From positions 1 through 13,248 of the forward strand of contig VXON01000047.1 of assembly GCA_009840065.1 (NCBI GenBank): a DNA stretch of 13,248 nt, given 5' to 3'. Of the stretch, positions 1 through 6,560 are shown piece by piece. This DNA comes from Cenarchaeum sp. SB0662_bin_33 (lineage in GTDB: Archaea; Thermoproteota; Nitrososphaeria; Nitrososphaerales; Nitrosopumilaceae). Within the stretch, counting starts at the first letter, position 1. Each line of letters opens with the position of its first letter. A model generated the notes under the pieces. That model made no database searches, had not been told where the DNA came from, and saw only the letters and a list, made by a program, of their open reading frames with translations. The translations under genes and the position numbers were made by a program.

Positions 1-100
1 AAAATCGCCTTATGTGCGAAAATTAAACTACAGAAACTTATGCACGCCGCTATAATAATACACACTCCCCAAATCAGCCAGTATGGATGGTATATGTAGA

Positions 101-123
101 AGGGCATACATCTGGTATGCCCT
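101..123. repeat. perfect hairpin downstream of small gene pair
   Basis: Nine-base arms AGGGCATAC (101-109) and GTATGCCCT (115-123) flank a 5-base loop with no mismatch. It lies 25 bases past the stop of the 48-residue gene on the minus strand, where a 3'-UTR or termination structure would be. No clear oligo-T follows in either direction, so termination is an inference; it could be a protein-binding site or belong to a gene left of the window. Positions 1-100 hold no gene I can support. Confidence 0.55.
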
Positions 124-147
124 ACGAGTCATAAATTTGTAGAATCA

Positions 148-294
148 CTAGTCAACCTGTACCTGCAGTCTTCCATCCTGCACGCTGATTGCAACCTGGC
201 GGTCCTCTTGAAACTGTAGTACAAGTTGGTTATTCTCTTCTTTTACGCCTACTAGTTCGGCCATTCTTATCTTTTCATAGTCAGTCATTGTCAT
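148..294 (-). CDS. 48-residue small protein, second of a paralogous pair
   Basis: Function not recognised. The frame begins MTMTDYEKIRMAEL and ends GRLQVQVD; a second ATG two codons in is an alternative start. Residues 28-47 align without gaps to the same residues of the upstream gene product: F28, R32, Q39, D40, G41 and Q44 are identical, with several conservative changes, so the two are probably tandem duplicates. The pattern of alternating hydrophobics around a QDG turn suggests a beta-hairpin (inference). The start ATG overlaps the upstream TGA stop by one base (TGATG), implying translational coupling in one operon. There is no signal peptide or membrane segment, so it is probably cytoplasmic. 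The coupling, the paralogy and the promoter upstream of the pair are the reasons to accept so short a frame. Confidence 0.7.
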   Translation of the reverse strand: MTMTDYEKIRMAELVGVKEENNQLVLQFQEDRQVAISVQDGRLQVQVD

Positions 295-446
295 CACTCT
301 GGTATGGATATGGTCTGTATCTTGCCATCTTGGGCCTTTACAAATAGAAATCGATTATCCTTAAAGATGAAGGTAATTCCACCCTCCTTGTCTGGTTCTT
401 CCACTTCTAACAGGGGTTGTCCTAGTAGACCATCGTACTTTGCCAT
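294..446 (-). CDS. 50-residue small protein, first of a paralogous pair
   Basis: Function not recognised. The frame begins MAKYDGLLGQPLLEVEEPD and ends QTISIPE. It has an acidic N-terminal third, then a likely beta-hairpin region (residues 24-48) with the QDG turn at 39-41 shared with the next gene product. The ATG at 446 lies about 28 nt downstream of a TATA box (471-478), the spacing expected for a leaderless archaeal mRNA. A perfect palindrome sits just upstream of that box, so expression may be regulated. The stop codon overlaps the next start by one base. It has no export signal and no cysteines. It is too short for confident family assignment; a small beta-barrel or a partner of a larger complex are guesses only. 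Confidence 0.72.
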   Translation of the reverse strand: MAKYDGLLGQPLLEVEEPDKEGGITFIFKDNRFLFVKAQDGKIQTISIPE

Positions 447-470
447 GTATTTCGTATATGTTTGAGTTTT

Positions 471-478
471 TTATATTT
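471..478 (-). promoter_or_regulatory. TATA box for the small gene pair
   Basis: AAATATAA on the minus strand is centred about 28 nt upstream of the ATG at 446, fitting a leaderless transcript. The neighbouring palindrome abuts its upstream (BRE) side. Confidence 0.6.
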
Positions 479-484
479 ATTGGT

Positions 485-513
485 AATTTTGCACAAATCT
501 ATTGTGCAAAATT
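485..513. promoter_or_regulatory. 29-nt perfect palindrome, candidate operator
   Basis: Arms AATTTTGCACAA (485-496) and TTGTGCAAAATT (502-513) are perfect inverted repeats of 12 bases around a 5-base centre, ATCTA. It lies directly upstream of the BRE/TATA region of the small gene pair, where archaeal activators bind and where a repressor could block TBP/TFB. The two-fold symmetry suggests a dimeric helix-turn-helix regulator (inference). A second A/T-rich box (about 547-559) on the other side could let it serve a plus-strand transcript as well. Confidence 0.6.
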
Positions 514-999
514 CGTTCGGCCTAACTTGAAGCGCCCAACCAGAGTATTTTAAAATATATAGATCATATAAACCTATGAGAACCGATCTGACATAGAAGC
601 AGATAGAGTACATCACAAGTTGTTATAGAGATGAATGCTAGATGCAGACGCGTGCAGTAACTCTGGGCAATACAAAGTACAGCAGGTAAGATTCCCACTC
701 TACAAATGCCGGAGTGCCCAAGATTCTTCCCGCTAAGGAGTAAATCAACGCCATCCTAGCAGCACATCGTGATATACAAGGACTACCAAGTATCTAAATC
801 ACAGGGGCATGCAAATAAGTGAAAAAATGGCATACACAATCATGAAAGAAAACCATACAGTAACACCATCTGCGGCAAAATCGTGCAAGCGTAAATGAAT
901 ACGCCATGATACAGGCTGGCATGTGATGAAAGATCCCGTCATATCCGTATAACCAGAGTTTTAAAAATTCATTTTTTGATTCAGGGTAGAATTTTTTAT
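514..999. other. intergenic region without recognised gene
   Basis: All six frames are broken into short pieces. The longest with an ATG is about 47 codons (942 to 799, minus strand), and it has no promoter at the usual distance. A/T-rich TATA-like sequence at 547-559 (plus) has only a 6-codon frame downstream. TGGGCA at 664-669 can pair with TGCCCA at 715-720, but I see no tRNA, box C/D or other named RNA fold. An unrecognised small RNA or a decayed gene is possible. Confidence 0.4.
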
Positions 1000-1530
1000 T
1001 TAATTGACGGTTACCTGTATGGGTAGAATCTCTCCATGTACGTCATTTTTGTCTAGAAAGTGATGTTTCTGCCATGACACCTGAACATTTCCCCTTACTT
1101 TGTGCGTGCCGGCACCCAGCTCGGATGCCTTGATCGTATAATCCTCCTCAAAGTCAAAGAGTTCCTGACGCACCTCCTCCTCGGTAAGTTTTATGATTGG
1201 TGTAAAGTTCTTTGCAACCTGTACCCACACCCTCTTCTCCTTCATCGGGTTGACCAGTTTTGGGTTTCTGGTCCAAAATATTGCTGCCTTCTTGTATGAT
1301 ATGATGGGTTTGCCCAGTTTCTGGCGCCTCAGCCCCGTGGAGGTTATATGAACCTCGTACTTTATCTTTATTGAGACATCATTGGCGTTGTACGCCTCGG
1401 TCCAGTTTGATTCTGTAAAAGAGTCCCGACTCTTGCCACGCACGGAAAACTTTACCATCAGATGTATAGTGTCATCAAGTGAGTATGATTCCTTTGAGGG
1501 TGTTACGTCTATTTTATCTATCTGTTCCAT
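1000..1530 (-). CDS. hypothetical beta-rich protein, 176 residues
   Basis: Family not recognised. It has no signal peptide, membrane helix or cysteine, so it is probably cytoplasmic. The N-terminus (IDVTPSKESYSLDDTIHLMV) and C-terminus (KVRGNVQVSW then GEILPIQVTV) alternate hydrophobic and polar residues, as in Ig-like or arrestin-like beta-sandwich domains; that fold is an inference. The middle is basic (GLRRQKLGKP), then a short acidic helix-like stretch (LTEEEVRQELFDFEEDY, about 115-131). It is divergently transcribed from rpoL with only 43 bp between the starts. A weak minus-strand TATA-like sequence (about 1552-1559) lies some 25 nt upstream of its ATG. The 3' side runs into A/T-rich sequence around 960-1000. 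A frame this long that ends cleanly beside a promoter is likely real. Confidence 0.8.
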   Translation of the reverse strand: MEQIDKIDVTPSKESYSLDDTIHLMVKFSVRGKSRDSFTESNWTEAYNANDVSIKIKYEVHITSTGLRRQKLGKPIISYKKAAIFWTRNPKLVNPMKEKRVWVQVAKNFTPIIKLTEEEVRQELFDFEEDYTIKASELGAGTHKVRGNVQVSWQKHHFLDKNDVHGEILPIQVTVN

Positions 1531-1540
1531 GCTCGGTTGA

Positions 1541-1548
1541 TTTATATC
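1541..1548 (+). promoter_or_regulatory. TATA box of rpoL-tfs
   Basis: TTTATATC is centred about 29 nt upstream of the rpoL ATG at 1574. It lies in the 43-bp divergent gap, so the two opposite promoters must interleave. Confidence 0.6.
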
Positions 1549-1573
1549 CGTAATATGTTCCTTTTTTAGTTAT

Positions 1574-1849
1574 ATGAAGGTAGAAGCTATACGCTCCACC
1601 ACCAATGAGTTGAGTTTGTCATTTACGGGTACTGACATCTCAACTTTATACATAATACAGTACGAACTAGAGAAGAATCCCGATGTTGAGTTTGTGGGAG
1701 TCATTCTCAAGCACCCTCTTACAAACGAGTGCTGGATGCGGGTTACATCAAAGTCAGACCCAAAACAGAACATACAGGATGCGGTTGATGCGGCCATCAG
1801 TTCGTCCAATGAGATAAAAGATACTCTAACTACGGATGTTCTGGTCTGA
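1574..1849 (+). CDS. rpoL: DNA-directed RNA polymerase subunit L (Rpo11)
   Basis: This is the small assembly subunit L of archaeal RNA polymerase, homologous to eukaryotic Rpb11/AC19 and the alpha N-terminal domain. It dimerises with Rpo3 (D) to form the assembly platform. The diagnostic segment at residues 38-57, VEFVGVILKHPLTNECWMRV, matches the conserved family core, with the HPLTNE box at 46-51. At 91 residues it is the usual length. The ATG at 1574 has a TATA box about 29 nt upstream, consistent with a leaderless message. The stop at 1849 lies one base before the tfs start, so the two genes are one transcription unit coupling a polymerase subunit with a polymerase cleavage factor. Confidence 0.95.
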   Translation: MKVEAIRSTTNELSLSFTGTDISTLYIIQYELEKNPDVEFVGVILKHPLTNECWMRVTSKSDPKQNIQDAVDAAISSSNEIKDTLTTDVLV

Positions 1850-1850
1850 G

Positions 1851-2156
1851 ATGAAGTTCTGCCCTGGTTGTAATACACGTCTCCGAAAGATTGATGGTGT
1901 GCTGGTATGCTCAAAGTGCGACTACAAGGAAGATACGTCAGGCATCATGTATAAGGATGCGGATGTCACTATAGAGTTGGATGTTCTATCCGAGGAGGAT
2001 GGTAAAGACATACTGCCAACCATAACCATAGACTGCGACAAGTGCGGCCACAATGAGGCCGTTTGGTGGATGTTGCAGACCCGGAGCGCGGATGAACCCA
2101 CAACGCAGTTCTACAGATGTGTCAAGTGCAGTCACACTTGGCGCGACTACTCTTGA
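1851..2156 (+). CDS. tfs: transcription factor S (TFIIS/Rpb9-like)
   Basis: TFS stimulates the RNA cleavage activity of stalled, backtracked RNA polymerase. The product has an N-terminal zinc ribbon (C4, C7, C20, C23) and a C-terminal TFIIS-type ribbon (C62, C65, C90, C93). Between the last cysteine pairs is the signature QTRSADEP, whose D81-E82 pair is the acidic hairpin inserted in the polymerase active site, so it should be a true cleavage factor and not only an Rpb9-like subunit. I place the start at ATG 1851 (101 residues, MKFCPGC) because it begins just before the first zinc pair and one base after the rpoL stop; an upstream ATG at 1836 would add five residues inside rpoL. The last 35 bases overlap the convergent aspartate kinase gene. 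Confidence 0.94.
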   Translation: MKFCPGCNTRLRKIDGVLVCSKCDYKEDTSGIMYKDADVTIELDVLSEEDGKDILPTITIDCDKCGHNEAVWWMLQTRSADEPTTQFYRCVKCSHTWRDYS

Positions 2157-3555
2157 GATTGAACTCATCGTGTAGTGCCTGAACGATTGTTTTAACATCA
2201 GAGTCATATATCACAAAGGAAAGATTCATCTCTGATGAGCCCTGTGTTATCATAATTACGTTTACGTTCTTGTTGCTTACGGTATTAAAGACTCTAGATG
2301 CGGCCCCGATGGTGCCGCGCAGACCTAGGCCTATCAGGGCTACAACGGCCACATCAGCCGTGACATCAAGCCTCTTGATTTTTTTGCCCAAGTGCTCCAT
2401 CTCCAGTACATTTACTGCCTTGTGTAGGTCCTGATTCTTTAGTACGATACTGATGCTGGATTCAGAAGGGTTCTGGGATATCATCATTACGCTGATGTTT
2501 GATGCGGCCAGTGATCCAAATATGGCGGCGGCCGTGCCCGGAGAGGTGGCCATCTCAAATCCCTGCATGTCTATAAGACCATTGCCCCTCATCATACTGA
2601 CACATTTTATTGTGTTGTCAACCATGCGGGAGGATACTACGAGCGTTCCCGGGTCCTTGGTGTTGATGGCGCTGCGTATACGCAGTGGTATCTCCTTGTC
2701 CAGAACAGGCTCAAAGGTGCGCGGGTGTATCTCCCTCTCACCAAACATGGACATCTCCCGGGCCTCAGAGTATGATATTTTTTGTAATGCCTGTGCATCG
2801 GGTACTATGTCCGGGTCTGCAGTCATCATGCCATCCATATCACCCATCAGCCAGACCTGTTTGGCATCAATACACGAGGCTATTATGGTGGCGGTATAGT
2901 CAGAGCCACCCCTGCCAAATGTTGTAATACGGCCATGCTGGTCGGCGGCCGTATATCCACCTAGTATGGGAACTACTCCCTTTGTAATATACTCATTTAG
3001 TGTACTAGATACTCTTAATTTGGTGGTATCCATCAGTGGTTTGGACTTGCCAAACCTTGAATCAGTGAGTATTCCCGCCTCCTTGCCGCTGAGTGGAACT
3101 GTGTCTATATTCGTATTTTGTAGTGCCGCGGAGAACAGCAATATGGATAGCCTCTCTCCAAAAGAGACCAGATAGTCTCTGGAGCGGGGCGTCTCCTCGG
3201 ATAACAGTATGAGGCCATCTACAAGTACTCGCAGCTCATCAAATGTATTGCTTAGTGATACATCAAGTTTTTGGTATATTGTGTCTTTTGTGATGCCCAG
3301 ATTGCTGGCCACCGTCTTGTGATAATGTATTATATTTTGTAGTATACTTGCAATCTCCTGCTCTTCATTTGTACCTATACAGGATGATAACCTTAGTAGG
3401 TTGTTGGTGGTATCACCCATAGCAGAACATACTACTATCAACTTGTGTTGATGGTATAGTTCAGATAGGTACTTTGTGATGTTTATTATATCATCTGCCG
3501 TAGAGAGTGCAGCACCACCATACTTTATCACCAGTCCTGGCTTGTCAAGGGGCAT
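2122..3555 (-). CDS. lysC: aspartate kinase with two ACT domains
   Basis: Aspartokinase phosphorylates aspartate, the first step to lysine, threonine, methionine and diaminopimelate. At 477 residues it is full length. The amino-acid kinase domain occupies about 1-305: nucleotide-binding motif KYGG at 11-14, SFGERLS at 131-137, GGYTAAD at 199-205, the TTFGRGGSDYTA catalytic loop at 211-222, and MGDMDGMMTADP at 237-248. Two ACT regulatory domains follow (about 318-385 and 402-465), with the paired effector-site motifs SQNPSESSISIV and TQGSSEMNLSFV, so allosteric feedback by an amino acid is likely. The ATG overlaps the PCNA stop (TGATG), indicating co-translation with the sliding clamp. The last nine codons (SSRAKCDCT) lie inside the convergent tfs gene. 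Confidence 0.95.
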   Translation of the reverse strand: MPLDKPGLVIKYGGAALSTADDIINITKYLSELYHQHKLIVVCSAMGDTTNNLLRLSSCIGTNEEQEIASILQNIIHYHKTVASNLGITKDTIYQKLDVSLSNTFDELRVLVDGLILLSEETPRSRDYLVSFGERLSILLFSAALQNTNIDTVPLSGKEAGILTDSRFGKSKPLMDTTKLRVSSTLNEYITKGVVPILGGYTAADQHGRITTFGRGGSDYTATIIASCIDAKQVWLMGDMDGMMTADPDIVPDAQALQKISYSEAREMSMFGEREIHPRTFEPVLDKEIPLRIRSAINTKDPGTLVVSSRMVDNTIKCVSMMRGNGLIDMQGFEMATSPGTAAAIFGSLAASNISVMMISQNPSESSISIVLKNQDLHKAVNVLEMEHLGKKIKRLDVTADVAVVALIGLGLRGTIGAASRVFNTVSNKNVNVIMITQGSSEMNLSFVIYDSDVKTIVQALHDEFNLKSSRAKCDCT

Positions 3556-4301
3556 CAGGACTCTGTACGGGGAGCCATGTAAAAGTGAATATGGCCCACG
3601 TTGGATATGTCAAATCCCACCCGGAGGGGTTTTTTGTTGGAAAACTCACAGGTTATAAAACTTGAAGCGCCACTCACCGCCTTTACCACAGGAGTCAGAT
3701 ATTCAAGACTGTAGGTGCCCTCACTCTGCTGTTCAGCCGATATGGTAACAGAGGCCTCTTCATCCTGCGGCACATCTATGCTGGCTTCACCAGAGTCACC
3801 CTTACCTGAAAATACAGCCGTGTCATTGTCTATCTGTATTGTGACATAGTCGGTTACCACGCTGACATCACCTAGTACCTTGTCCAAGGTTGGTGGAGGC
3901 ATCTTTATTTTGGCATCAAATGTCAGTTTTGGTAGGGGTGCCTCCGAGGCCGAGCTCTCTACCAATCTCATCTTGAATCTTTTACTGCTACCCATGCTTA
4001 ATTGTAGGGAGTTGTCCTCTGTCAGTGTTATCGTGATATCGTCGTTCTTTGATGCCCGGCGAATCAGTTTTGCCATCTCGTCAATGCGTACACCAAACCT
4101 CACCTCCGAATCACAGATATAGGATGCAAAGGCGCTGTTTGGCCAGTACACATCTATCAGTGCTATATGTGAGGGATCCATTCCCTTGAAGGATATTCCC
4201 TCTGTGGTGGCTTCAAATGTTGCCTCCTCTACCAGTGTAGCAATGGCGCCAACCACGGCCTTTAGATCATTGGGTCCGGTAGTCTTTGCTTCAAAAGTCA
4301 A
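3555..4301 (-). CDS. pcn: DNA polymerase sliding clamp PCNA
   Basis: PCNA encircles DNA and tethers replicative polymerase, FEN1 and ligase. The 248-residue product has the two-domain clamp architecture: an N-terminal domain with TLVEEATFEATTEGISFKGM (22-41) and MDPSHIAL (41-48), the acidic interdomain linker (about 115-125), and a C-terminal domain ending with VGHIHFYMAPRTES. I choose the TTG at 4301 (MTFEAKTTGP) because it gives the family's normal length and N-terminus and because a TATA box lies 26 nt upstream. The frame stays open to 4424, but that extension reads as non-clamp sequence. The product is acidic, as expected. It is first in an operon with aspartate kinase. Confidence 0.95.
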   Translation of the reverse strand: MTFEAKTTGPNDLKAVVGAIATLVEEATFEATTEGISFKGMDPSHIALIDVYWPNSAFASYICDSEVRFGVRIDEMAKLIRRASKNDDITITLTEDNSLQLSMGSSKRFKMRLVESSASEAPLPKLTFDAKIKMPPPTLDKVLGDVSVVTDYVTIQIDNDTAVFSGKGDSGEASIDVPQDEEASVTISAEQQSEGTYSLEYLTPVVKAVSGASSFITCEFSNKKPLRVGFDISNVGHIHFYMAPRTES

Positions 4302-4322
4302 TGAGACTACTACCAAATAGTG

Positions 4323-4331
4323 TTTTTTAAA
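4323..4331 (-). promoter_or_regulatory. TATA box of pcn-lysC
   Basis: TTTAAAAAA on the minus strand is centred about 26 nt upstream of the TTG start of PCNA. This spacing supports the TTG as the true leaderless start. Confidence 0.65.
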
Positions 4332-4442
4332 CCTTGATAAATTTGGGTCTTTGTGCGTTAACTGCTGGTGAATGGCGCATCTTTCGTATTCTTCGGCCGG
4401 CGGAACTTCACCATGACCACACACCGGCAGACTTTGTTGGGA

Positions 4443-4870
4443 GGATGGTCTGATAGGGGTCCGAATATGGGAGTATGGTGCCTGATTGCCTTAAGTGGCC
4501 CCTATTGCCCATCACATCTTCTATGACCTCGCCTCCGTAAGAGGTCAACCCCCCCTCCACATGAATTACAGTCTTCGCGTGATTAAGCAGTGATGGTCCT
4601 GTGTATGTTCCGTAGATAATATCCATATCCGCCCGGCATCATGCCCTTTCAGGACCATATCCTAGAATATAACCGGTTCCGGTGGGCCAACCGCCTAGGC
4701 ATACCGATACTCCCGTATGGAGCCCCACCGGAGGCGGTGTAAGATACTGCCAGTGGGGCTTGCGCACAAGCCTCTGCTAAAAACTTGGCAGGACTGGTCC
4801 TGATGAGCAACGGAGGATTACGCGCCAACTCCAGTTTGGAATTCCCTGCTATTGGAGAACGTATTGGTCC
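4443..4870. ncRNA. candidate structured RNA, type not identified
   Basis: This stretch is dense in complementary segments. A long-range duplex joins 4456-4483 to 4697-4726: an uninterrupted 12-bp core (4465-4476 with 4707-4718, one G-U), then GG-U and GCCU pairing to AGGC and ACC with small bulges, and GGGG/CCCC further out. Enclosed and following hairpins include 4525-4530/4541-4546 (GACCTC), 4564-4569/4579-4584, a 9-bp helix 4593-4601/4650-4658 (ATGGTCCTG), 4757-4762/4767-4772 (GGCTTG, loop CGCA) and 4789-4802 (CAGGACTGGTCCTG). A local helix 4453-4459/4499-4505 competes with the long-range one. Strand is undecided. SRP RNA would suit the long irregular duplex, but I cannot find its GGAA/AGCA helix-8 motif; RNase P RNA lacks its conserved P4 strands here. 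Confidence 0.45.
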
Positions 4871-4878
4871 CAAATAGT

Positions 4879-4924
4879 GAATGTGGTGGGGGGATTATGA
4901 TTGGAATCACAAATAATCCACATT
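4879..4924. repeat. interrupted inverted repeat upstream of exported protein
   Basis: AATGTGG (4879-4885) and ATTAT (4893-4897) pair with the continuous arm ATAATCCACATT (4913-4924); a 7-base G-rich insertion, TGGGGGG, bulges out of the left arm. It could be an RNA hairpin or a binding site. It lies between the structured region and the promoter at 5041. I see no gene in 4871-5069. Confidence 0.4.
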
Positions 4925-5040
4925 GATTTTACATTGGCGTTAGTAAAGCGTCCCTTATGACTACCGGAAAGTACATTCAGATGTGATTGATGGTGTCATT
5001 ATACGGGAGATTATGAAACTAACTTGATTTTTCTAAACGT

Positions 5041-5049
5041 TTTTATACT
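5041..5049 (+). promoter_or_regulatory. TATA box of exported-protein gene
   Basis: TTTTATACT is centred about 25-26 nt upstream of the TTG at 5070, supporting a leaderless TTG start. Confidence 0.6.
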
Positions 5050-5069
5050 AATTTAAAAGACACAGATTA

Positions 5070-6524
5070 TTGAACCGCGTTCTGCTTGCAGTTATAGTAG
5101 TCGGAGTATCGGCAGGCCTGATATTTGCAGCCTCCATGCCAGAGCAGACCGCTACTGCTGGTTTTAATAAAAAGTTTCACTTTACAGAGACGGTTGTTTC
5201 ATCATTATCTCCAGGAGTGGGCCATGAAACGCACCAGCTAAGCATGATACTCTCTCCCAACAAGGGTACAATATATGATGGCTCCATGACATATACTGCT
5301 AGTACCCCCGTACAGTTGATAGTATTACATGAGATTGATGAGTCAGACGCTCGTGGTCAGCCTACTTGGACGGTGGATGGAGAGACCATATACGGCTGGA
5401 CGTTTATTGATGAGGGTAAATCGTCAGGTTCGTTTGAGTATACAGGTGCGGCGGTTGGCCTGCACACCCGGGGCGATGAGTTTACTGCAACCGTAAGTGT
5501 AGATGGGTGGATTCGAGGCCAGCCTACCGACATAATACTGCAAAATCCAAGCGTCGATATACCCGAACCCTCCATAGATTTGGGAGATGCCAGTGTTCCG
5601 GCCACCATACCCCTACACTCTGGAATGCATGATGGAGGAGATATACTATACATAATAACCGATGCTAGTGATGCGGAGTGGGCCGAGGATGTCTCAGAAC
5701 GCCAGGAATGGAGGGTAGAGCTGGCACCCCCACTGGCCAGTGCAGACAATCTGAATACCATGTATGTATTCACCAATGGCGAGAAGGGTGATGGCATATA
5801 CGGATACCAGAATGAGGTCTTTGCATACACTCCGGAACAGAGTGATGATTATAATGCTCTGAGCAAGCTAGTTGAGATAACCTGGAAGCCAGGTCAAAAC
5901 CAGCAGGTACAAGAGTATGAATCAGACATACTAGACCTCATAGATGCGGGCCGGGTGCTTGTGAGGGATGAGGGCATTGTGGTAAATGCCCCCCAGATAG
6001 TCTGGCCAGATGGTCAGATGATGGTACGCGCCGACCCCACCATAACAAATGATATGGAGTATGGGGGTGGCCAAATCACAGAGATAAACAAAGAAGATAT
6101 GACAGTTACATTTGTAGCGCACAGAGGATGGGGTCCTGATGGTCGAACCATATACTATATAGTCACCGATGCCACGCCCTCAGGCCCTGCAGAGACCATG
6201 GGTGTACTACATACTCCCACAACCGGCAGTCTAATAACTAATGCGGCAGCAGTCGACCTTTATCAGTTCTCCAATGGTTTAGCAAGTACGGGACCTCTAG
6301 GATTCCAGCCTGGAATAGCATCTGCAGCTCCGGGTGACGACAATTATAGTCCCATGTGGCGCATATACCTAGTATCATGGAATGATCCATCCAAAGCCAC
6401 TCTTTTGGAGACTCGCGCAGATATTGACCGCCATGTAAAGAATGAGATGGTAATTACATCCATTGCACGACCCATGAACTCGGATCACATAGTGAATTGT
6501 CCGTTCATAGACCCCTTTCAGTAA
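5070..6524 (+). CDS. exported protein with duplicated C-terminal domain
   Basis: The product (484 residues) starts with a short basic end and a hydrophobic stretch (residues 4-21, VLLAVIVVGVSAGLIFAA), a signal peptide or N-terminal anchor. Residues about 35-160 form a beta-rich domain. Two homologous domains follow: about 190-313 and 358-480. They align at ILYIITDAS / IYYIVTDAT, at MYVFTNG / LYQFSNG, at the central GYQ / GFQ, at LVEITWKPG / IYLVSWNDP and at the final VNAP / VNCP. Only the second copy has His473 and Cys477 (DHIVNCPF), so a metal or redox role, if any, would sit there (inference). The TTG start is supported by the signal peptide and the TATA spacing. Similar duplicated secreted proteins occur in this phylum, but I know no function. 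It probably has its own transcript. Confidence 0.85.
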   Translation: MNRVLLAVIVVGVSAGLIFAASMPEQTATAGFNKKFHFTETVVSSLSPGVGHETHQLSMILSPNKGTIYDGSMTYTASTPVQLIVLHEIDESDARGQPTWTVDGETIYGWTFIDEGKSSGSFEYTGAAVGLHTRGDEFTATVSVDGWIRGQPTDIILQNPSVDIPEPSIDLGDASVPATIPLHSGMHDGGDILYIITDASDAEWAEDVSERQEWRVELAPPLASADNLNTMYVFTNGEKGDGIYGYQNEVFAYTPEQSDDYNALSKLVEITWKPGQNQQVQEYESDILDLIDAGRVLVRDEGIVVNAPQIVWPDGQMMVRADPTITNDMEYGGGQITEINKEDMTVTFVAHRGWGPDGRTIYYIVTDATPSGPAETMGVLHTPTTGSLITNAAAVDLYQFSNGLASTGPLGFQPGIASAAPGDDNYSPMWRIYLVSWNDPSKATLLETRADIDRHVKNEMVITSIARPMNSDHIVNCPFIDPFQ

Positions 6525-6527
6525 ACA

Positions 6528-6537
6528 GTTAATTTAG
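6528..6537 (+). promoter_or_regulatory. possible TATA box of cbiH
   Basis: GTTAATTTAG is centred about 28 nt upstream of the ATG at 6561, in a 36-bp gap after the preceding stop. No Shine-Dalgarno sequence is apparent before the ATG, favouring a leaderless transcript. Confidence 0.45.
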
Positions 6538-6560
6538 TAAATGTAGAACAGTATGAAATA

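Noticed and set aside
422..616. Minus-strand 64-codon frame
   Set aside because: It runs across the palindrome and TATA box and overlaps the start of the small gene in another frame; the latter has paralogy and coupling in its favour.
705..730. GCCGGAGTGCCCAAG resembling the 5' end of a tRNA-Leu/Ser
   Set aside because: No matching 3' acceptor strand, T-loop or anticodon arm follows on either strand.
809..898. Plus-strand 29-codon frame beginning MQISEKMAYT
   Set aside because: Too short, with no supporting promoter or recognisable motif.
799..942. Minus-strand 47-codon frame with a hydrophobic C-terminus
   Set aside because: No promoter at the expected distance, no coupling to a neighbour, and a length expected by chance.
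4302..4424. N-terminal extension of PCNA
   Set aside because: The frame is open, but it would add 41 residues unlike any clamp, and the promoter TATA box lies inside it.
4408..4626. Minus-strand 72-codon frame starting at an ATG upstream of PCNA
   Set aside because: It lies inside the heavily paired region, has no TATA box at leaderless distance, and its translation resembles no family. I judge the RNA structure more convincing, though the frame is not excluded.
4797..4830. CTGATGAG resembling a hammerhead core or box C
   Set aside because: No GAAA with flanking stems completes a hammerhead, and no CTGA box D follows at guide-RNA distance.
4649..4873. Minus-strand 74-codon frame with a TTG start
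   Set aside because: It has a weak start, no recognised product, and its codons coincide with strong hairpins at 4757-4772 and 4789-4802.
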